From Halichondria panicea (taxonomy: Eukaryota > Porifera > Demospongiae > Suberitida > Halichondriidae), in NCBI RefSeq assembly GCF_963675165.1, contig NC_087378.1, positions 5,141,205 through 5,205,204 on the forward strand: 64,000 bases of DNA, in the 5' to 3' direction. A program made the position numbers and the translations under genes. Under the pieces are notes generated by a model. It did no database searches and was not told the DNA's origin. It worked only from the letters and a program-made list of their open reading frames with translations. Shown here piece by piece: positions 1 through 14,000 of this stretch (its first letter is position 1; each line of letters opens with the position of its first letter).

Positions 1-169
1 CAACAGCTTCACTGTGAGTCAAACTAGCCATAACTCGAGAAAGAAGCTAGTTTGCTAATTCACGAATCAAAATCCAAGAGAACGTGGCTAGAAGCCTATA
101 GAAGCTGTTAGTTTTCGTCGCATTGTAACCGTTGAGCAGTTACAGCTGGAACAGACACACAGACAGACA

Positions 170-215
<46 letters not shown>

Positions 216-258
216 CAGCTTTACCGTATCCCTCGTGCGGCTACGTCTCGAGGCATAA
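1..258 (-). repeat. Dispersed repeat, partial copy, with (AC)n microsatellite
   Basis: This is one copy of a dispersed repeat, read on the minus strand and cut by the window edge. It contains an AC microsatellite at about 170-212 and a GC-rich start near 225-258. The same order of blocks (CGAGG-type start, GT/AC run, then a block with CTATAGAAGC) recurs at about 259-662, 24928-25410 and 54150-54600. No gene is seen here. Confidence 0.6.
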
Positions 259-662
259 TTAATGATCGATCATGAGCCAAAAGTACAAAGTCTAAGATTA
301 ATTAATGGCTGCATCAGTGCAGTGTTGAGCCTTGCAGCTCTCTTTTCACTCTTGCAGCTACCAATAGTTAGCGTTCTAATGCAGAGCTGACTACTAAGTA
401 GAGTAGCAACACTGTATAACAAGTTTTTCTTCGCACTCTTCTGAAAAGGCTGCAATGGCATTAAGCAAAACTGGGCATACTCCAGAGCCAAGCATTATTT
501 TGCAAATCCACGAATTAAAATCCAAGAAAAGACTAGAAGCCTATAGAACTCTTACTTGCACTTTATTGATCCTTGAGCAGCTGTAGCAGTCTACACACAC
601 AGACAGACACACACACACAACCGTATACCTCGCTTGCGCATATGCACACCGAGGCATAATTA
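259..662 (-). repeat. Dispersed repeat, near-complete copy
   Basis: A near-full copy of the same repeat family, on the minus strand. It starts near 662 with a small palindromic block (CCTCGG, GCGCAAGCGAGG), then a short AC/GT run, then about 350 bp of diverged unique sequence. Short open frames inside it have no recognisable product. Confidence 0.65.
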
Positions 663-819
663 TTACAGTTATATAATTATTTATTATACGCAGAATTATG
701 TGACACAATATAAAAAAAAGAGATTGATTGTGAACCATAATTATACATGTAAAAATATACGTACATGTACATGTACTATGCAACTTGGTCAAGATAGTTT
801 CAAAAATATCTTGTTGCTA

Positions 820-1900
820 CAATCTTCGATTATCTGGCTGGGCAACGTTTTCTACAATAGGGTGAAAGTTAACTAATACCTGCACACAACAACTGTTACT
901 ATGGAGATATCTTCTGTGCAAACAGACGACCACATATCCTCTACATTTGCACTGATATATCAATATTATGTGGGTGGATCGAGGCATGGTTTATCCATTA
1001 GCTTATCAGTTTTTCGACCTACCTCTGGAACAAAGGTGTCTAGACAATCGAGGTTCTACTGAATCACAGTAGTTAACAAGAGCACTGAAGTGCAAACACT
1101 CGACGTTAATTTGAGGTTTAGTGAGTCTATACAAGCCTCGAGTCAAAGCCGCGTGTACATCTAGGCGAGATTTTTAGCTTCTTAGCTTTTATTCGACAAC
1201 AAAGCTTTGATTAACATCAAAATCTGCCAAATTTAAAACTACTACCTTGTTGTGTTGAGGCTATCCATGGTACAAACACTGTGCTATCGCATCTAGGTGA
1301 GTACACTCAGAATACACAGAACGACAGACAGACAGATCGACTGACCGACTACTATAACCTGTGGCGCGCCTCGGGTTAATTACATGTAAATATACTGTGT
1401 GCAAATCCAGATCAAATAGGAAGTTGCCAAGGGTTAAAACAATAATCTCTGAAATACATGTACAATGAAAATAACTACAATGAAAATGACTACAATGGCA
1501 ATCTTAACTGTGAACAATCAAACCTAGTACAGTAGAATCCGATTATCCGGAACCTTGATTATCTGGCTTGACAATTTTCTCTGAAAAGGGCATGTCCTTT
1601 AGTGCGCATGCACAATTAACAGCTGTTACCATGGACATAGGAATGTTTATCTTCTGCGCATGCGCAGACGCCCATGTGCACTGCTGCTTATCAATTAAGT
1701 TGGTGGATCAAAAAAATTTATGCATATAGTTTATCCATTCGATTATCTGGCATATTCAGTTATCCGGCCTGCCTCTAACCAGGAGCCCATAAAAAGAGAA
1801 GGAGCAGCTGACTACGGGGATCACGTTTCGTAAGTGGCTATGATTTATGGGCTCCTGCTCTAACCAAGGACGGTGTCCGGATAATCGAGGTTTTCATGTA
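820..1900. repeat. Repeat-filled stretch with pogo-like and other dispersed elements
   Basis: About 820-1062 and 1530-1900 carry ends of the type CAGTAGAA... and ...GATAATCGAGGTT, which resemble pogo/Tigger short elements. About 1073-1380 is another dispersed repeat with copies at about 22430-22620, 38080-38285 and, inverted, 45700-46000. No coding exon for the neighbouring STK32-type kinase was found in it. Confidence 0.5.
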
Positions 1901-1929
1901 CAGTACTTGCAAAACAGTAAAGGGTACTA

Positions 1930-2654
<725 letters not shown>

Positions 2655-3244
2655 GGCTTCAAATCTTCTTATATTAGATACGACTTCACGAGAATCGATT
2701 GTCACACACTAATGAATAATAAGTATGTTCAAAATGAAGCGTAAATAGTATAATTAAATATGTACATGTAAGCAAAGACAATCATAACCTATTCTCCCCA
2801 TTAGCTAGCTTTCTCTGAGTTTGATTTGTAGTGGCTTCAAACGTCTACATTTAGAACTACAAACGTACGTAAACATGCACAGGTACTAGCTCTAGTAAGT
2901 CAGTCACCTTACCTAGTACGTACTTAGATATATCTACATGTATAGACCAGGAATTAAAAGAAAAAAAATTAATAGATCTAGATCTAGCTAGCTGAAGGGG
3001 TCTACAGTATAGTACAGACGGACAGTCCACTAGATATATCTATCACGCTTCAGATCTATAGGTACACGTACGTACATAGGTCTAGTCTTGTTATGAGTCT
3101 TCTTGCTTTCTGACTTGACTTGCACTCCCGCATCCAGGTTCCCAGGTTTATGAATTTTCTGGGATAGATCTAAGACTAAGTGGATAAATAGAATAAACAC
3201 CGTAGCTATAGTAACAATCGATATCTTGGAAAACTTCGTTTATA

Positions 3245-6200
3245 ATGGCTGGGTCACAGGCCATGGAAAGATGCAATTTCGAGGATTTATATGTGCTGTC
3301 TGCAAGCGTACTCTCACTCGATCTCAGCAGAAAAGGAATATGCAAACTTCCAGAGCTTCAGGACTGCGAAAAACTAGAGGTAGACTAGATCTATTATTGG
3401 AGTGTGTATAGATCTACTAGACTATAATTATATCTAGTACATGCTGTGGGGTAAGAAAAAGTATTGAAGTAACTTTTATCGCAAAGCTTAATTTGTTCAT
3501 AGTGTTGATCAAGTAATCAGTTAGGCCCTACCGTAAGGTATAAGATCCTCCGTAATTTGTGAGTTTATCTCATACACTCTCTCTACAGTGCCTATATATT
3601 GAAGGAAACGAACTGTCAACACTACCAGAGTCTCTGTTCATTAGTTGTCCCAACCTTCGCTGGCTAGACTTGAGAAATAATCACCTTACTTCTATTCCAC
3701 CATCAATTGAGAAACTCAGGTATGCTTTCCTAGCTGTTGTTAGAATCGTGCCGACGGGTGAATTTCACTCTCTGTAACGAAATTTGCTTTATATGTAGAT
3801 ATTTGCGAACTCTACTCTTGGAAGGCAACCGCATAATTTCTCTCCCTCCTCAATTGGGTAGACTACGTCACTTGACAGGTCTGAACCTCTCAAACAATCC
3901 GTTAGAAAATCCTCCCAAGCACATAGTCCAAAAAGGAACTAAGGTAGTCTTGCAGCACTTGCTAAAATTATTGAGAGAGTATGAAGAAGATAGTGAGCAA
4001 ATGTTCAACGGTGAGTCCAACACTGCTAACTCTTCCCCCACCCATATTGAAAGCAATCCATCAAATGAAACAGGTGACAAGATTTTATCACTAAAGAGGA
4101 AGATTAGATCTACATAACTACATAATGAAATGAATATTATAATGAATTCATTGCAGCGTCTCATCATCATATTGATGTTAATTCTATGCAAAGACTGCAT
4201 GTGTCCTCAAAGCTTGGACTGCCATTACCATTACTGTCAAAGCAAATACCACTACATGCACACCCCCAATCACCTTGTTTTGCAATTAAAAGGAAGCACT
4301 TCAATAAAGAACGAAGCGTTAATTCACCCGAGTGCCTTGTAGTGAACAAAAAATGTGTCAAGAAAATGGAAACAAGCACAAAAATACATAATGTCACCCA
4401 GGGTATAAAGAAACAGCCACCTCCTCCAAAACTAAGTGCTGAGGAAAAGTTGGAGATTAGCGTTACAATTGAAAAGAGAAAGTAAGTACAGTGTACTAAT
4501 TATCCCGGACACAATTCTTATTTTTCTGGGCAATGTTCATTATTCTAATGCAGCATGCTTTAATTTTACATATCCGAACAATCCCGTTAAGGTACATTCC
4601 AAGCAACGTAGCTTTATAGCTGTTCTGCAGTAGATAGCTCTAGGCTCGATATACATGTAGCTAGTGCTACACTATTAAATTTGGCTAATGTTCAGATATC
4701 TCACGTACGCTGTATGGTATGTTCAACAATTACCGTATAGTGCAACATTTTCGAGGCATTTATATTTCGTGGAATGGCCTCTAAAAGCATTTCGTTGCAC
4801 AATTTTTGTGGAATGAATGCTTACCAGAAGCCACGCCTTTAATCTTTGTCATGTTGGAACCATTTTCATGGACTTAATTTTCGTGTAGGATTGCTAATGA
4901 AATCAGCGAAAGTTAAGCCCCTAGACATTTTCGCGCTATATGGTATACCTGGGACAATTTATTTTTTCTATATAGCCGATAAATTAATATGCGCACTCGC
5001 CAGGGTACTCATGCACATGTTACAACGTACAGTATAACTATAATGACATAATTATCATACATGTTCATTGAATATTTTATCACTTGGTGGGAATACATGC
5101 TGATTAGTGTGTTGTGCTACTGCAGGGCAGTAGAAACACTGAAGGTTTGGAGAGAAGAAGCACGAGAGCTGAAGAGAAAACAGGACCAGCAGGTGGGTGT
5201 TGATGGACAATTGGGTTACCAAAAGGCAGAGGAAATAGCTCCATTTGCTACTTTCTCCACTGAGAACAGATTAAGGGAATCACTGTCCACGAACAGATTG
5301 AAGGTAATCAAATTTGGTCTACTTGATCTGTGTATGTTGGGAGGTTTCGATTGCCAGCTATGTATGCTCTATGAGTCATTTCTTGCTACAAATGAATCTT
5401 AGAGCTTTGCTACTGCTTCTTTAGCTTATACAAGCTTTGAAAAGGCTGTAGGGACAAGCTACAGCTAGGTTTTCACGATTGTGCAAAATAATGCTATCTC
5501 AGCAATAATTTTCTGCTAATTTTGGGTGTGGCTGTCCGTTCTGGGAGGTTATTTTCCATTGCTAAAGCTTATTGGGGACTAGAAAGCTGCTCGTTATACG
5601 GAGTAGAGAGGTGGTCGCTCCTGAGAGGTTGCTTTACATTGAAGTCATTGTAGTTTCAATCCGGACCTGAGCTCTTGGCCATTATATAGCGTGTGGTTTC
5701 ACAAACAAAGACTCGTATGCGCATACATGTAATTTTGCATACTTTAGTGGCGTGTCTAACAAAGGGCTTTGGGGCTTGAGCACTCCCCTGGCCTCCCAGA
5801 CAACCATGCATGAGAGTAATCAGTGGTGGATCCAGGAAAAATGAAAGGGGGGTTCCAAACTACGAGCGCGCAGCGCGAAATTTGTTGGGGTTACGCCCAC
5901 TTCCGGACACACGTGACTAGGGAAAATCCCATACTCAGCCAGGGTAAATCCCATAATAGACTTGCGTAGAGGGCTAGCTAGCTGCCACGAACAGTCAACT
6001 AGCTAACCTAGGCTAACCTGAACCACTCTTTTGGCAGTTGGTGCATCAGAACAACAGGTACAATCATGGAATCAAATTACAATAGCTACAAAACTGATAA
6101 ATAGCTAGCTGGTAGCTGTAGTAAAGCCACAATAGCTTAGTCTGAAAGGGGGGATCCGTGGCACCCTGGGATCTCCCCCTGGATCCGCCACTGGTAGTGT

Positions 6201-7902
6201 AGCTATTAGTACAGTTGTCTCGAATTCTCTTATGCAAATGAAAGTACATTAGCAAGTGTGACTAGTCATAAACACTGACAGCGTATATTACTCTCGTCAA
6301 GTGGCGTAGGCAGAGGGAGGCTCACGGGGCTAGAGCCCCCCCCCTTTTGTGCTCCATCAACTCCAACTTAGCTTGAATCACTGTGATCTGTCTATTGGAG
6401 TTTACTGTAGTTAAAAAAGCACTCACGCTTGCAAATGTCATTAAAAATTTTTACTGTATGCATTTAGAGCTCAATATACGGTACGGGCTGATACGGCTCT
6501 CCTTGCTCACTCGTTTCTATCTTTTGGTGCATTTCCCGGCTGTTCTTTTTGTGCATGGTCTATGTATAGATCTATAGATCTCTACATACGTCATACCATA
6601 GTACTTGAATGTTTTGCGAGCATCAAAATTTGCTATTACCAGTACTTGTATGAAAGGTTTTTCACCGCAACTACATTCTAGAAATACGTTATTATAATTA
6701 TACTTGGCATGATGCCTGTACACTATATCAGATATATACCTGTAGTGAGTATCTTCTCTCCCAAATACAGGCAATTGATAGGCAAAATGCATTTCGAGAT
6801 GTACGCGAGACTGAACTAAGAACAAGGATCAACAAACACATGCTCGAACTAGCAACATTACGGAAACAAGCAGGACTTATATCATCTCCTTCCGATGAAC
6901 TATTACAGGCCGAAAAAAAACTTGCTGAGGTTCGACTAAAAATTGTACTGCAAGTGTTAATAATGCTGTATGCAAATGCAAAACTTAAATTCAATTAGTA
7001 TAAGGACGCTGGAATTGTACATTTTTTTATACAACTGTACTCCCAAAATCTGCATGCTTGGATACACTTACCATTATTTTAATATGAGATCAAGTGTTTT
7101 ATAATAAAATATACAGGCTCAAACGAGGGCGAGTTGCCTGTATTTTGCATAGAACACCCCTTACCAAACCATGCCTCAAGGCTACGCAACTGTGTAATAA
7201 GTGTAATAAATAACACGGAAGGGACTGTATGACCCTTGTTACCTTGACAACGTGTATATAATCTACCTGATCATTACTGACGCTGCTAGCTATCCCAACC
7301 ATAACTAATTTGACCTTCCCAACATTAGCTGTCTAACCTACAAAGTATATGATTTCTGCTTTGGTTTACACTGAACTTCCTAAAAGAATACCGTATAGTG
7401 CGAAATGTTCGAGGGGCTTAATTTTCGCGGATTTCGTGGGTTAGCAATCCTACACGAATAAATCCACGAAATTTGTAGAATTATCTGCTATAACGTGCAA
7501 CGATTTAAAGGCGTGGCTTCTGGTAAGCAGTCATTCCACGAACATTGTGCAACGAAATGCTTTTAGAGGCCATTTCACGAAATATAAGTGCCTCGGAAAT
7601 TTAGCGCTATACGGTACATACATTGTACTTTTATGGTTCCCAATTAAGTTTCAAAGCCAGATTTCAGCATCTTCGAGAAAATGGCATGTACAAGCATTTT
7701 ACGTATTCGGTATAACGCAGCCGTTTATAATTATTGGATTTCGAATGACACTAGTACTGTGCAATTAAGCCTTATTGCCAGATCTCCAACTAACAAATTT
7801 AATTTTCATTACATGCAGGCTCTTGTCTGGCGTAAGGACATTGAGGGTGAAAAGTCAAGAGAATATAGACTATCTGCATTTACTGGAGATCTACCAGGAT
7901 AA
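3245..7902 (+). CDS. LRRC27: Leucine-rich repeat protein, LRRC27-like
   Basis: Seven exons: 3245-3379, 3589-3719, 3799-4010 (or 4073), 4157-4481, 5126-5303, 6771-6929 and 7819-7902. All join in phase and give about 407 residues (428 with the longer exon 3). The first three exons hold the leucine-rich repeats (LYIEGNELSTLP, LRWLDLRNNHLTSIP, LRTLLLEGNRIISLP), closed by PLENPPKHIVQKG, the LRRC27 signature as I recall the human protein. Later exons are charged and helical (VWREEARELKRKQ, LRTRINKHMLELATLRKQ) and end in an ALVWRKDIEG...LTGDLPG-like tail also comparable to LRRC27. Introns 4, 5 and 6 carry short transposons. Function is poorly known. Alternative donors at 4010 and 4073 are both phase 1, so both are possible. 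Confidence 0.85.
4733..4943 (+). mobile_element. TA-flanked MITE, CCGTATAG type
   Basis: A 211-bp element flanked by TA on both sides, with ends CCGTATAGTGC and GCGCTATATGG. It lies in LRRC27 intron 4. Related copies are at 7391-7614, 37846-38061 and 63589-63768, sharing internal blocks such as TTCGAGG and GGCGTGGCTTC in one or other orientation. No open frame. Confidence 0.75.
5821..6193. mobile_element. hAT-like short element
   Basis: Ends CAGTGGTGGATCCAGG and CCTGGATCCGCCACTG are inverted repeats of the common hAT-type CAGTGGCGGATCC form. The element is 373 bp, in LRRC27 intron 5, with no open frame. I could not find a clean 8-bp target duplication. Confidence 0.6.
7391..7614 (+). mobile_element. 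TA-flanked MITE, CCGTATAG type
   Basis: A 224-bp copy flanked by TA, with ends CCGTATAGTGCGAAA and GCGCTATACGG, in LRRC27 intron 6. It belongs to the same family as 4733-4943 and 37846-38061. Confidence 0.75.
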
Positions 7903-7959
7903 TAGCATAGTATATATAATGTTGTCTATTTGCTCAGTGAGTTTTACATGTTAACAGCA

Positions 7960-7965
7960 TTTATT
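7960..7965 (-). terminator. Polyadenylation signal of the FREM-like gene
   Basis: An AATAAA hexamer on the minus strand lies about 100 bp past the stop at 8067. It sits just beyond the LRRC27 stop (7902), so the two convergent transcripts probably have adjoining or overlapping 3' ends. Confidence 0.4.
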
Positions 7966-8066
7966 TGTGATCACATAAATAATATGAAAATTAAGGGCAT
8001 GATGCTGAGTGAGTGTTAAAATAATAATAATGTCTGTCATAGTTTGTGTGAACTTTATGGTGAGTA

Positions 8067-11000
8067 TCAGAGTGCTGTTCTTGGTGAGGATCCAGGTTCT
8101 GGGGTTTTAGCACTAGCTGCTATGCTCCGCACTGCGAAGGAGGCAAGTTCGTTTCTCTGGCTTTGTGTCTCAGTATTCAATTTTTCTTCAATGACAATGC
8201 AATTATTCTGCTTGGGTGTCATTTCTTGCCTACTTGTAGTGCCCAGATTATCCACTTTATATGCTTTAAGCAGCCGTTTTTGATCAGCACTAGAGCTAGA
8301 TCTACTCTGTATTTTGGTAGGATGAGAGTTTAGCATTTTTACTCGGGTATGGACTTTATTAAGATTGCGCCTTGGTTCAAGCAAAAATTCTTCTAATGGT
8401 AGAGTAAAGCTTTGAGATTCAAAGAGACCTGGCATGCTTCTAGATTTAGGAATTGATGATGCAACAGCTTGATTCGGTCTTGAATAGCATTTCTCTCTTA
8501 TATAGTGTTCAGCTGTAGCTGGGAAACCAGTAGTACTGTGTGTTCTACGAAGGGATGAAACGTCTCGCTTCACCTTGCTGTTCCTTACTTCGGTTCGGCC
8601 TGTTGTTGTTCCACACATTCTTTTGGCATCAGGCAATTGTTTCCTTTGAGATGTAGCTGCTAATGCGTCCTGGACTTTTTTCCTCCACCCAGCTCGTACT
8701 TTCCACATCCAAATTGCTATGACAACAATTCCAATTGTTATGGTGGCTATTATGAACGTAATAACAAATATGATAATGGCAGCTATCAAACTGTTGTTGT
8801 TTAATTCGCTATATTGTGCAGTAGCTGTTGTTGTATAAAGTTGGCTGGAGAATGTCAGCATTACATTTGCTCTTTGCATCATTCGATATGTTCCATTTTT
8901 ATCAGTGAGTGCCCACTCAATTGTCAGAATTGAATTACTGGGAGACAATTCCTGGATCATGAAAACACAAGCTATAATCTGTGTTAGTAAACTATACATG
9001 CATTACTGTGCAAAATCTTTATAGAAAATGGTTTCTATGCCATTAACCATCTGCATACATTCACATAATTATAAGTGCAGCTTATTATCATAAGAATTAC
9101 AGTGGAACCTCTGTTAACAACCACCTCCGAACAAAGGCCAGTCAATTGCTATATAACGGCCATGCATGCAGGCACCCAGGTCTCAAATGAACAGTTTGTG
9201 TATAAAACAACCTCTCAACAAATACCACCTTTGTAATAAAGGCCAAAACATTGTTCCCCAAAGGTGTCCGTTATAGAGGGGTTCCACTGTAATTATATAC
9301 TCGTTAGATTGTACTAGTGTACGTACTCACCAACTGAATGAAGTCAGTAGCCTAGATTGTACTAGTGTACTCACCAACTGAATGAAGTCAGTAGCCATTT
9401 CAAATTGGATTTCATCCACATTCTGAGTGCTGGAAAACTGTAGGCGAGCTGAAGGAAAACTGGTAGCTCTTCCATCATGATCCTTGTACCATGTACAAAC
9501 AAAAATAAACATTCGATTTTCACCATAATTATTGAACACTTACCATTTTCCAAATTTCCAGCTTAGATGTTAAATTTCCTGTCATCAGGAATGAAATGCT
9601 AGTTGGTACAATGGAATATCCCAGTTGAAGTCGTTGGTCGTCTGCTAACTTCATACTCAAAGCTAGTACATCGCCTGCAATTTTACACAATAAAATTTAG
9701 ATAGAAGATAATTATTAAGTATAGAGAGGCATCCATTCTTACCAATTTCAAATACTGATCGTGATGAGGAAGAATTGCCCTTCAAATGTACAATTAAGTT
9801 ATACCTCAGCACTGGAAAACATGTGTTTTCGTGAAACTTCAATGTCAGTTTGTGTGGACCAGGTGCTGAAACGGTGGTACAGTTAGCTGCACACTCTTGA
9901 AACATTACACTAAGCACAGACTCATTGGACCATAGCTTCCATGCACGTTTTCTCTGAGTTGAATTGTGCAATAGGGTAAGGTTTTGGGAAAAGGAGCCAA
10001 AAATAGTAGACCCATAATCTGCCACCGAATAAAAATAGATTTCATTAGTCAAATAATTGACAGCGATGGGATAAACATAAGACTTTTCCATATTCACGTT
10101 GTAGGTTTTGGGATGATAGTAGATAGGTGCTGGCAAGCACAGGCTTACTGATGAGTACATCAATTCTGATTTCAAGCTGTGTACAGTAGTCTGTTGAATT
10201 GTTTGGTTTATATCCACATAAAAATAGACAACATGGATATCAATTGTCATCTGAAAGTTAGAAACTGTTAAATTTGCTTTGCATTGCAGTAGATGTTCCA
10301 GAGGAAGCCATGTATTAAAAGTCCAGTTACAACTATCATAGTCAAGGCTTGAATACCAGGACATACCACCATTAGTAGATAGTGATGTCTCAAAATTGCC
10401 TATGCTAGAACATACTTGCTTCGTGGTATACGATGTTTCTAGAAGAAACGCATTTATATCCACTTCTTGCAAATTCTGTGTCAGTATTAATGGCAGGCTA
10501 TTTGATACGTGAGGGAGTGAAATTGATATCTCAACAAGATCCTGCATTGACAAAATACAGTGTACTTCAGTCAGAACTCAACATAATACTACCTTACCTC
10601 ATTTTTAGCAGCAAAAGAACTATAACTGTTTAGCCTCATTTCCACTCTCTGCTCTTTAAGTGGGACATTTCCTACGCAAATGCTTGCATTCAGCCTAATC
10701 AAATTACTAGCGCGAGGGTGTCCTCGACTATAATCTTTGCCTACTGGAACACACAAGCACCTCACAAACATTCCAGGTTGAAGATATATTGGATTTAGGA
10801 ATTCAGAATTCACACTCGTCAGTGTTGTGTTAGCAGTGAATACATGAAAGTCATGTTTGTCTAGGGAGTACTCCCACACAAAGATCGATCGAGCCATGTC
10901 AATGTTTTTACAATCGGCCTTGTATTGTGTATTCCAAATCTCCATTCCGGTGTAGTTTGGAGAGCAGGGCTGCATATTTACACAGTAATAAATAATTACT

Positions 11001-14000
11001 TAAACAGTGTGATTCAACCTGAAAACATACCATAACACAGTGGAGTGGAGATTTATGAGAAATCCCATTTCTTGAGGTAGATCCTCTGTTGATAATCACA
11101 GGAACGCCTGGTAGTAAAGGTTCAGCCACTTTCCTATTCTTTATCCGAATAGTAAGGGATCTACTTTTTCCAATTTTTGCAATTGTAGGGCCAGCTATCT
11201 CACACAATAACACAATTAGGACTGTATCATCACTTGAGCTACGATTCGCTTTCAGTGGAATTGAAATTTGTTTCTCAGTTACTCCCATCAAAAATGTCTC
11301 TATTCCATCGACTGTTTCATTGGTGAGGTCACCACAATCTAGTTGATCCTTGATCAAAAAGTACTCAATAGCAACAATTGGGTTAGAATCTCCAGTGCGA
11401 ACAATTGTTACGCTCACTGATTCTGAGTCAATAAAGTAGTTTGAGAGGGGCTCAACTGTTGAAGCACTGGCTGTATCAAACTGGACAGTTGGAACTGAGA
11501 GTGGATGTTTGTGCGTAAACTGTGCAGTGCAAAGGACCATTACAACTGTTTGAATCTATTGCATATGAATGGGGCCCAATGTTATTAAAGTTAATCCTGT
11601 TTTACATTAATGAATGTGCCAAACAAGTGTACAGTATACGTGGTTAGACAAGTAACGTACCATCTTCTGGGTCATTGATATGCACAATGGTAGAGGACAT
11701 GTTGGCAGGTATAATTATCCTGTTGTCGCTAGTCTTCAAGTATACTTTAAAACGTTCCTCTCCTTCAAATTCAGTGTCATCATTTACTCGGAAAGGACAG
11801 GCTGTGGGATCAACAAATGCTTTGAGTACACACACGAAACAATATCAAAAATTCGGGACAGGATTTCTTCCAAAATTATTTTGTAAAGCATTTCAGTGGT
11901 CTAATGCGCATGCCTTGTTGTCATACTCACCAGATCTATATTGTCCTCGTTGAAATGTGATCTCCTCTGGTCCACTTGCTACATTAACATCACCATGAGG
12001 GTACATGTAGTTACTACTAATGGACGCTGTTATTCCTTTGTATGAGCATGTCAATAAAAGGGTGTCTTGAAGGTTACCAGATCGCACAACAGACACATTT
12101 GACCAATGTGATGACTCATTTTCAAAATGATTCGGAAACTCTAAACCAACAATGGGCGCTACAGAAAAGAAAACAATGTATTCTTGAATTAATTATTACA
12201 GCATTATAATTACAGCACTCACGTTTGGATGAATCCAAAATAATAATTGTGAGCCTGTTTGGGTAGCTCACATGGGCCATATGTGGAAACTGGATAATAT
12301 TCACATGAAATGTTTCATTTCCTTCGTAAACAGAATCGTTAAGTACTTTGAAGGTTACAGTTTCTAAAGGTGATCCATCTCCAAACTCGACACAGCCTAC
12401 ACCTAATTGTCCAGAACGCTTACAATATGGGTTGTAGCTATTACCTCCAGTGAAGATCATGTAGTCCACACCATACGTCGCATTTCCACCATTAACTTCG
12501 TACTGCAGCTGTGCCAAATGAGAGCCAACAAATTATGATGACATAATTAATATCTAGGCAGACTGCAAGAAAACATTGCACTGTTAGCACTGCTTACATA
12601 CTTTATTTGTACTGAGCCAATCATAACTGTTCATGACGTTGTGACGAATTGACAACAGCTCCATTCGCTTGTTTCCATGCTTTTTGGTACTTTAATTCTA
12701 CTGCAAATCCTAGCTACTGTAACATTGCTAATGTTTTTGTGGTCTAGTCTTCTCTCTTTTGCAGCAATGAAGAGATCGATGGCAAAAATGAGTTCCTTGG
12801 AGCACTAGTGCTTAAACTCTCAGCATGGTTGTATTAGCATGTCTAATAACTATGTGCAGTATTTAAGGTGCATGTGCATGATTTCCTCGAGTCGCTAAGC
12901 TTCATCACTAATTTCCCAATACTATTCACATTTAGTTGTTAGACATGCTACAACCACACCGCGCCAAAGGCTTATAACACTTCAGCTTCTAGCTAGTTCA
13001 CATGGTTTTGCTAGCACATTCTCAGTCAAACTTTCTGCTGGGAGGATCATAACTGGCCAGCAGCGGCTCCATACGTTTTCATCCCTCACTCTCAGAGCAG
13101 GATATTTATAGTCAAGATCGAAAAGTACGTAATCTGCTTCCTAAGGACTTTTGCATTCTAACCCTTTACACTTCCTTCCGATTCATGTGCAAATTTCAAT
13201 GTGATTAAAGGTACCAAAGGAAAAGTAGATGATCGGATACAATTGGAAACAGATTTCAGATTTTACAAGACCTTTCGTTTTCCTCTGCCTCACCCTCACC
13301 CTGTTTTTACACCCATGCACACTCCAAACCCCTTTTAATTTTAAAACCTAGCTTGTGTCTAAATGGGGAAAGTGCCCTCAGATGAGATATACTATGGCTT
13401 AGTATTCGTCAAGACTTGTTGTATTGTAGTCAGGCCTCGAGGCAAGGTTTGCGCATGCGCACTAGTATCTATGAGTTAGACACTGTTTTGTCGGTGTCCA
13501 TATGATTGAAGCACTCAGCCACTCGTAGTACCCTCGCTACGCTCGGGATACTTAAATCAGTGCCTTTGGGCTTCTAAATCCCTGCAAAACAGTGTCTAAC
13601 TATTATAACTCTCTCCCTAACTTAATAACAGATACTTGTGCCCACCCCCTTCACTTGTAAGTCTTATATACAATAATAACGAATGATGAATTATTGGCAC
13701 ATCAACTGTAACTTGTAGATACATAAATATCTATCGCATTTATTGCAAGTGTTTTTTCAAGTGTGTATCTGTGCAAAATTCTCCAAAACTACATAATTAT
13801 GGCGCCGGCCAATTCTAGTACGTACCTTATTAGTACTACAGTGTTCCAAAAGCTAAAAGAGTGGCGCTAATTTTGTGGGGCTAATCAAGTTTGTGTGCAT
13901 GCATGGCGACCAGCTGGTACACATTTTGTGGGGGCTGGCTATGCAAAAAAGATACAAAATTTAATAGTGGCGCTAATTTGTGTGTTTTGAGTGGTTTCAC

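Noticed and set aside
161-212. Repeat array considered as CRISPR-like
   Set aside because: It is a simple AC microsatellite; no spaced direct repeats are present anywhere in the window.
11089-11346. 85-residue plus-strand open frame
   Set aside because: It is antisense to a Calx-beta exon of the FREM-like gene and has no splice context or recognisable domain.
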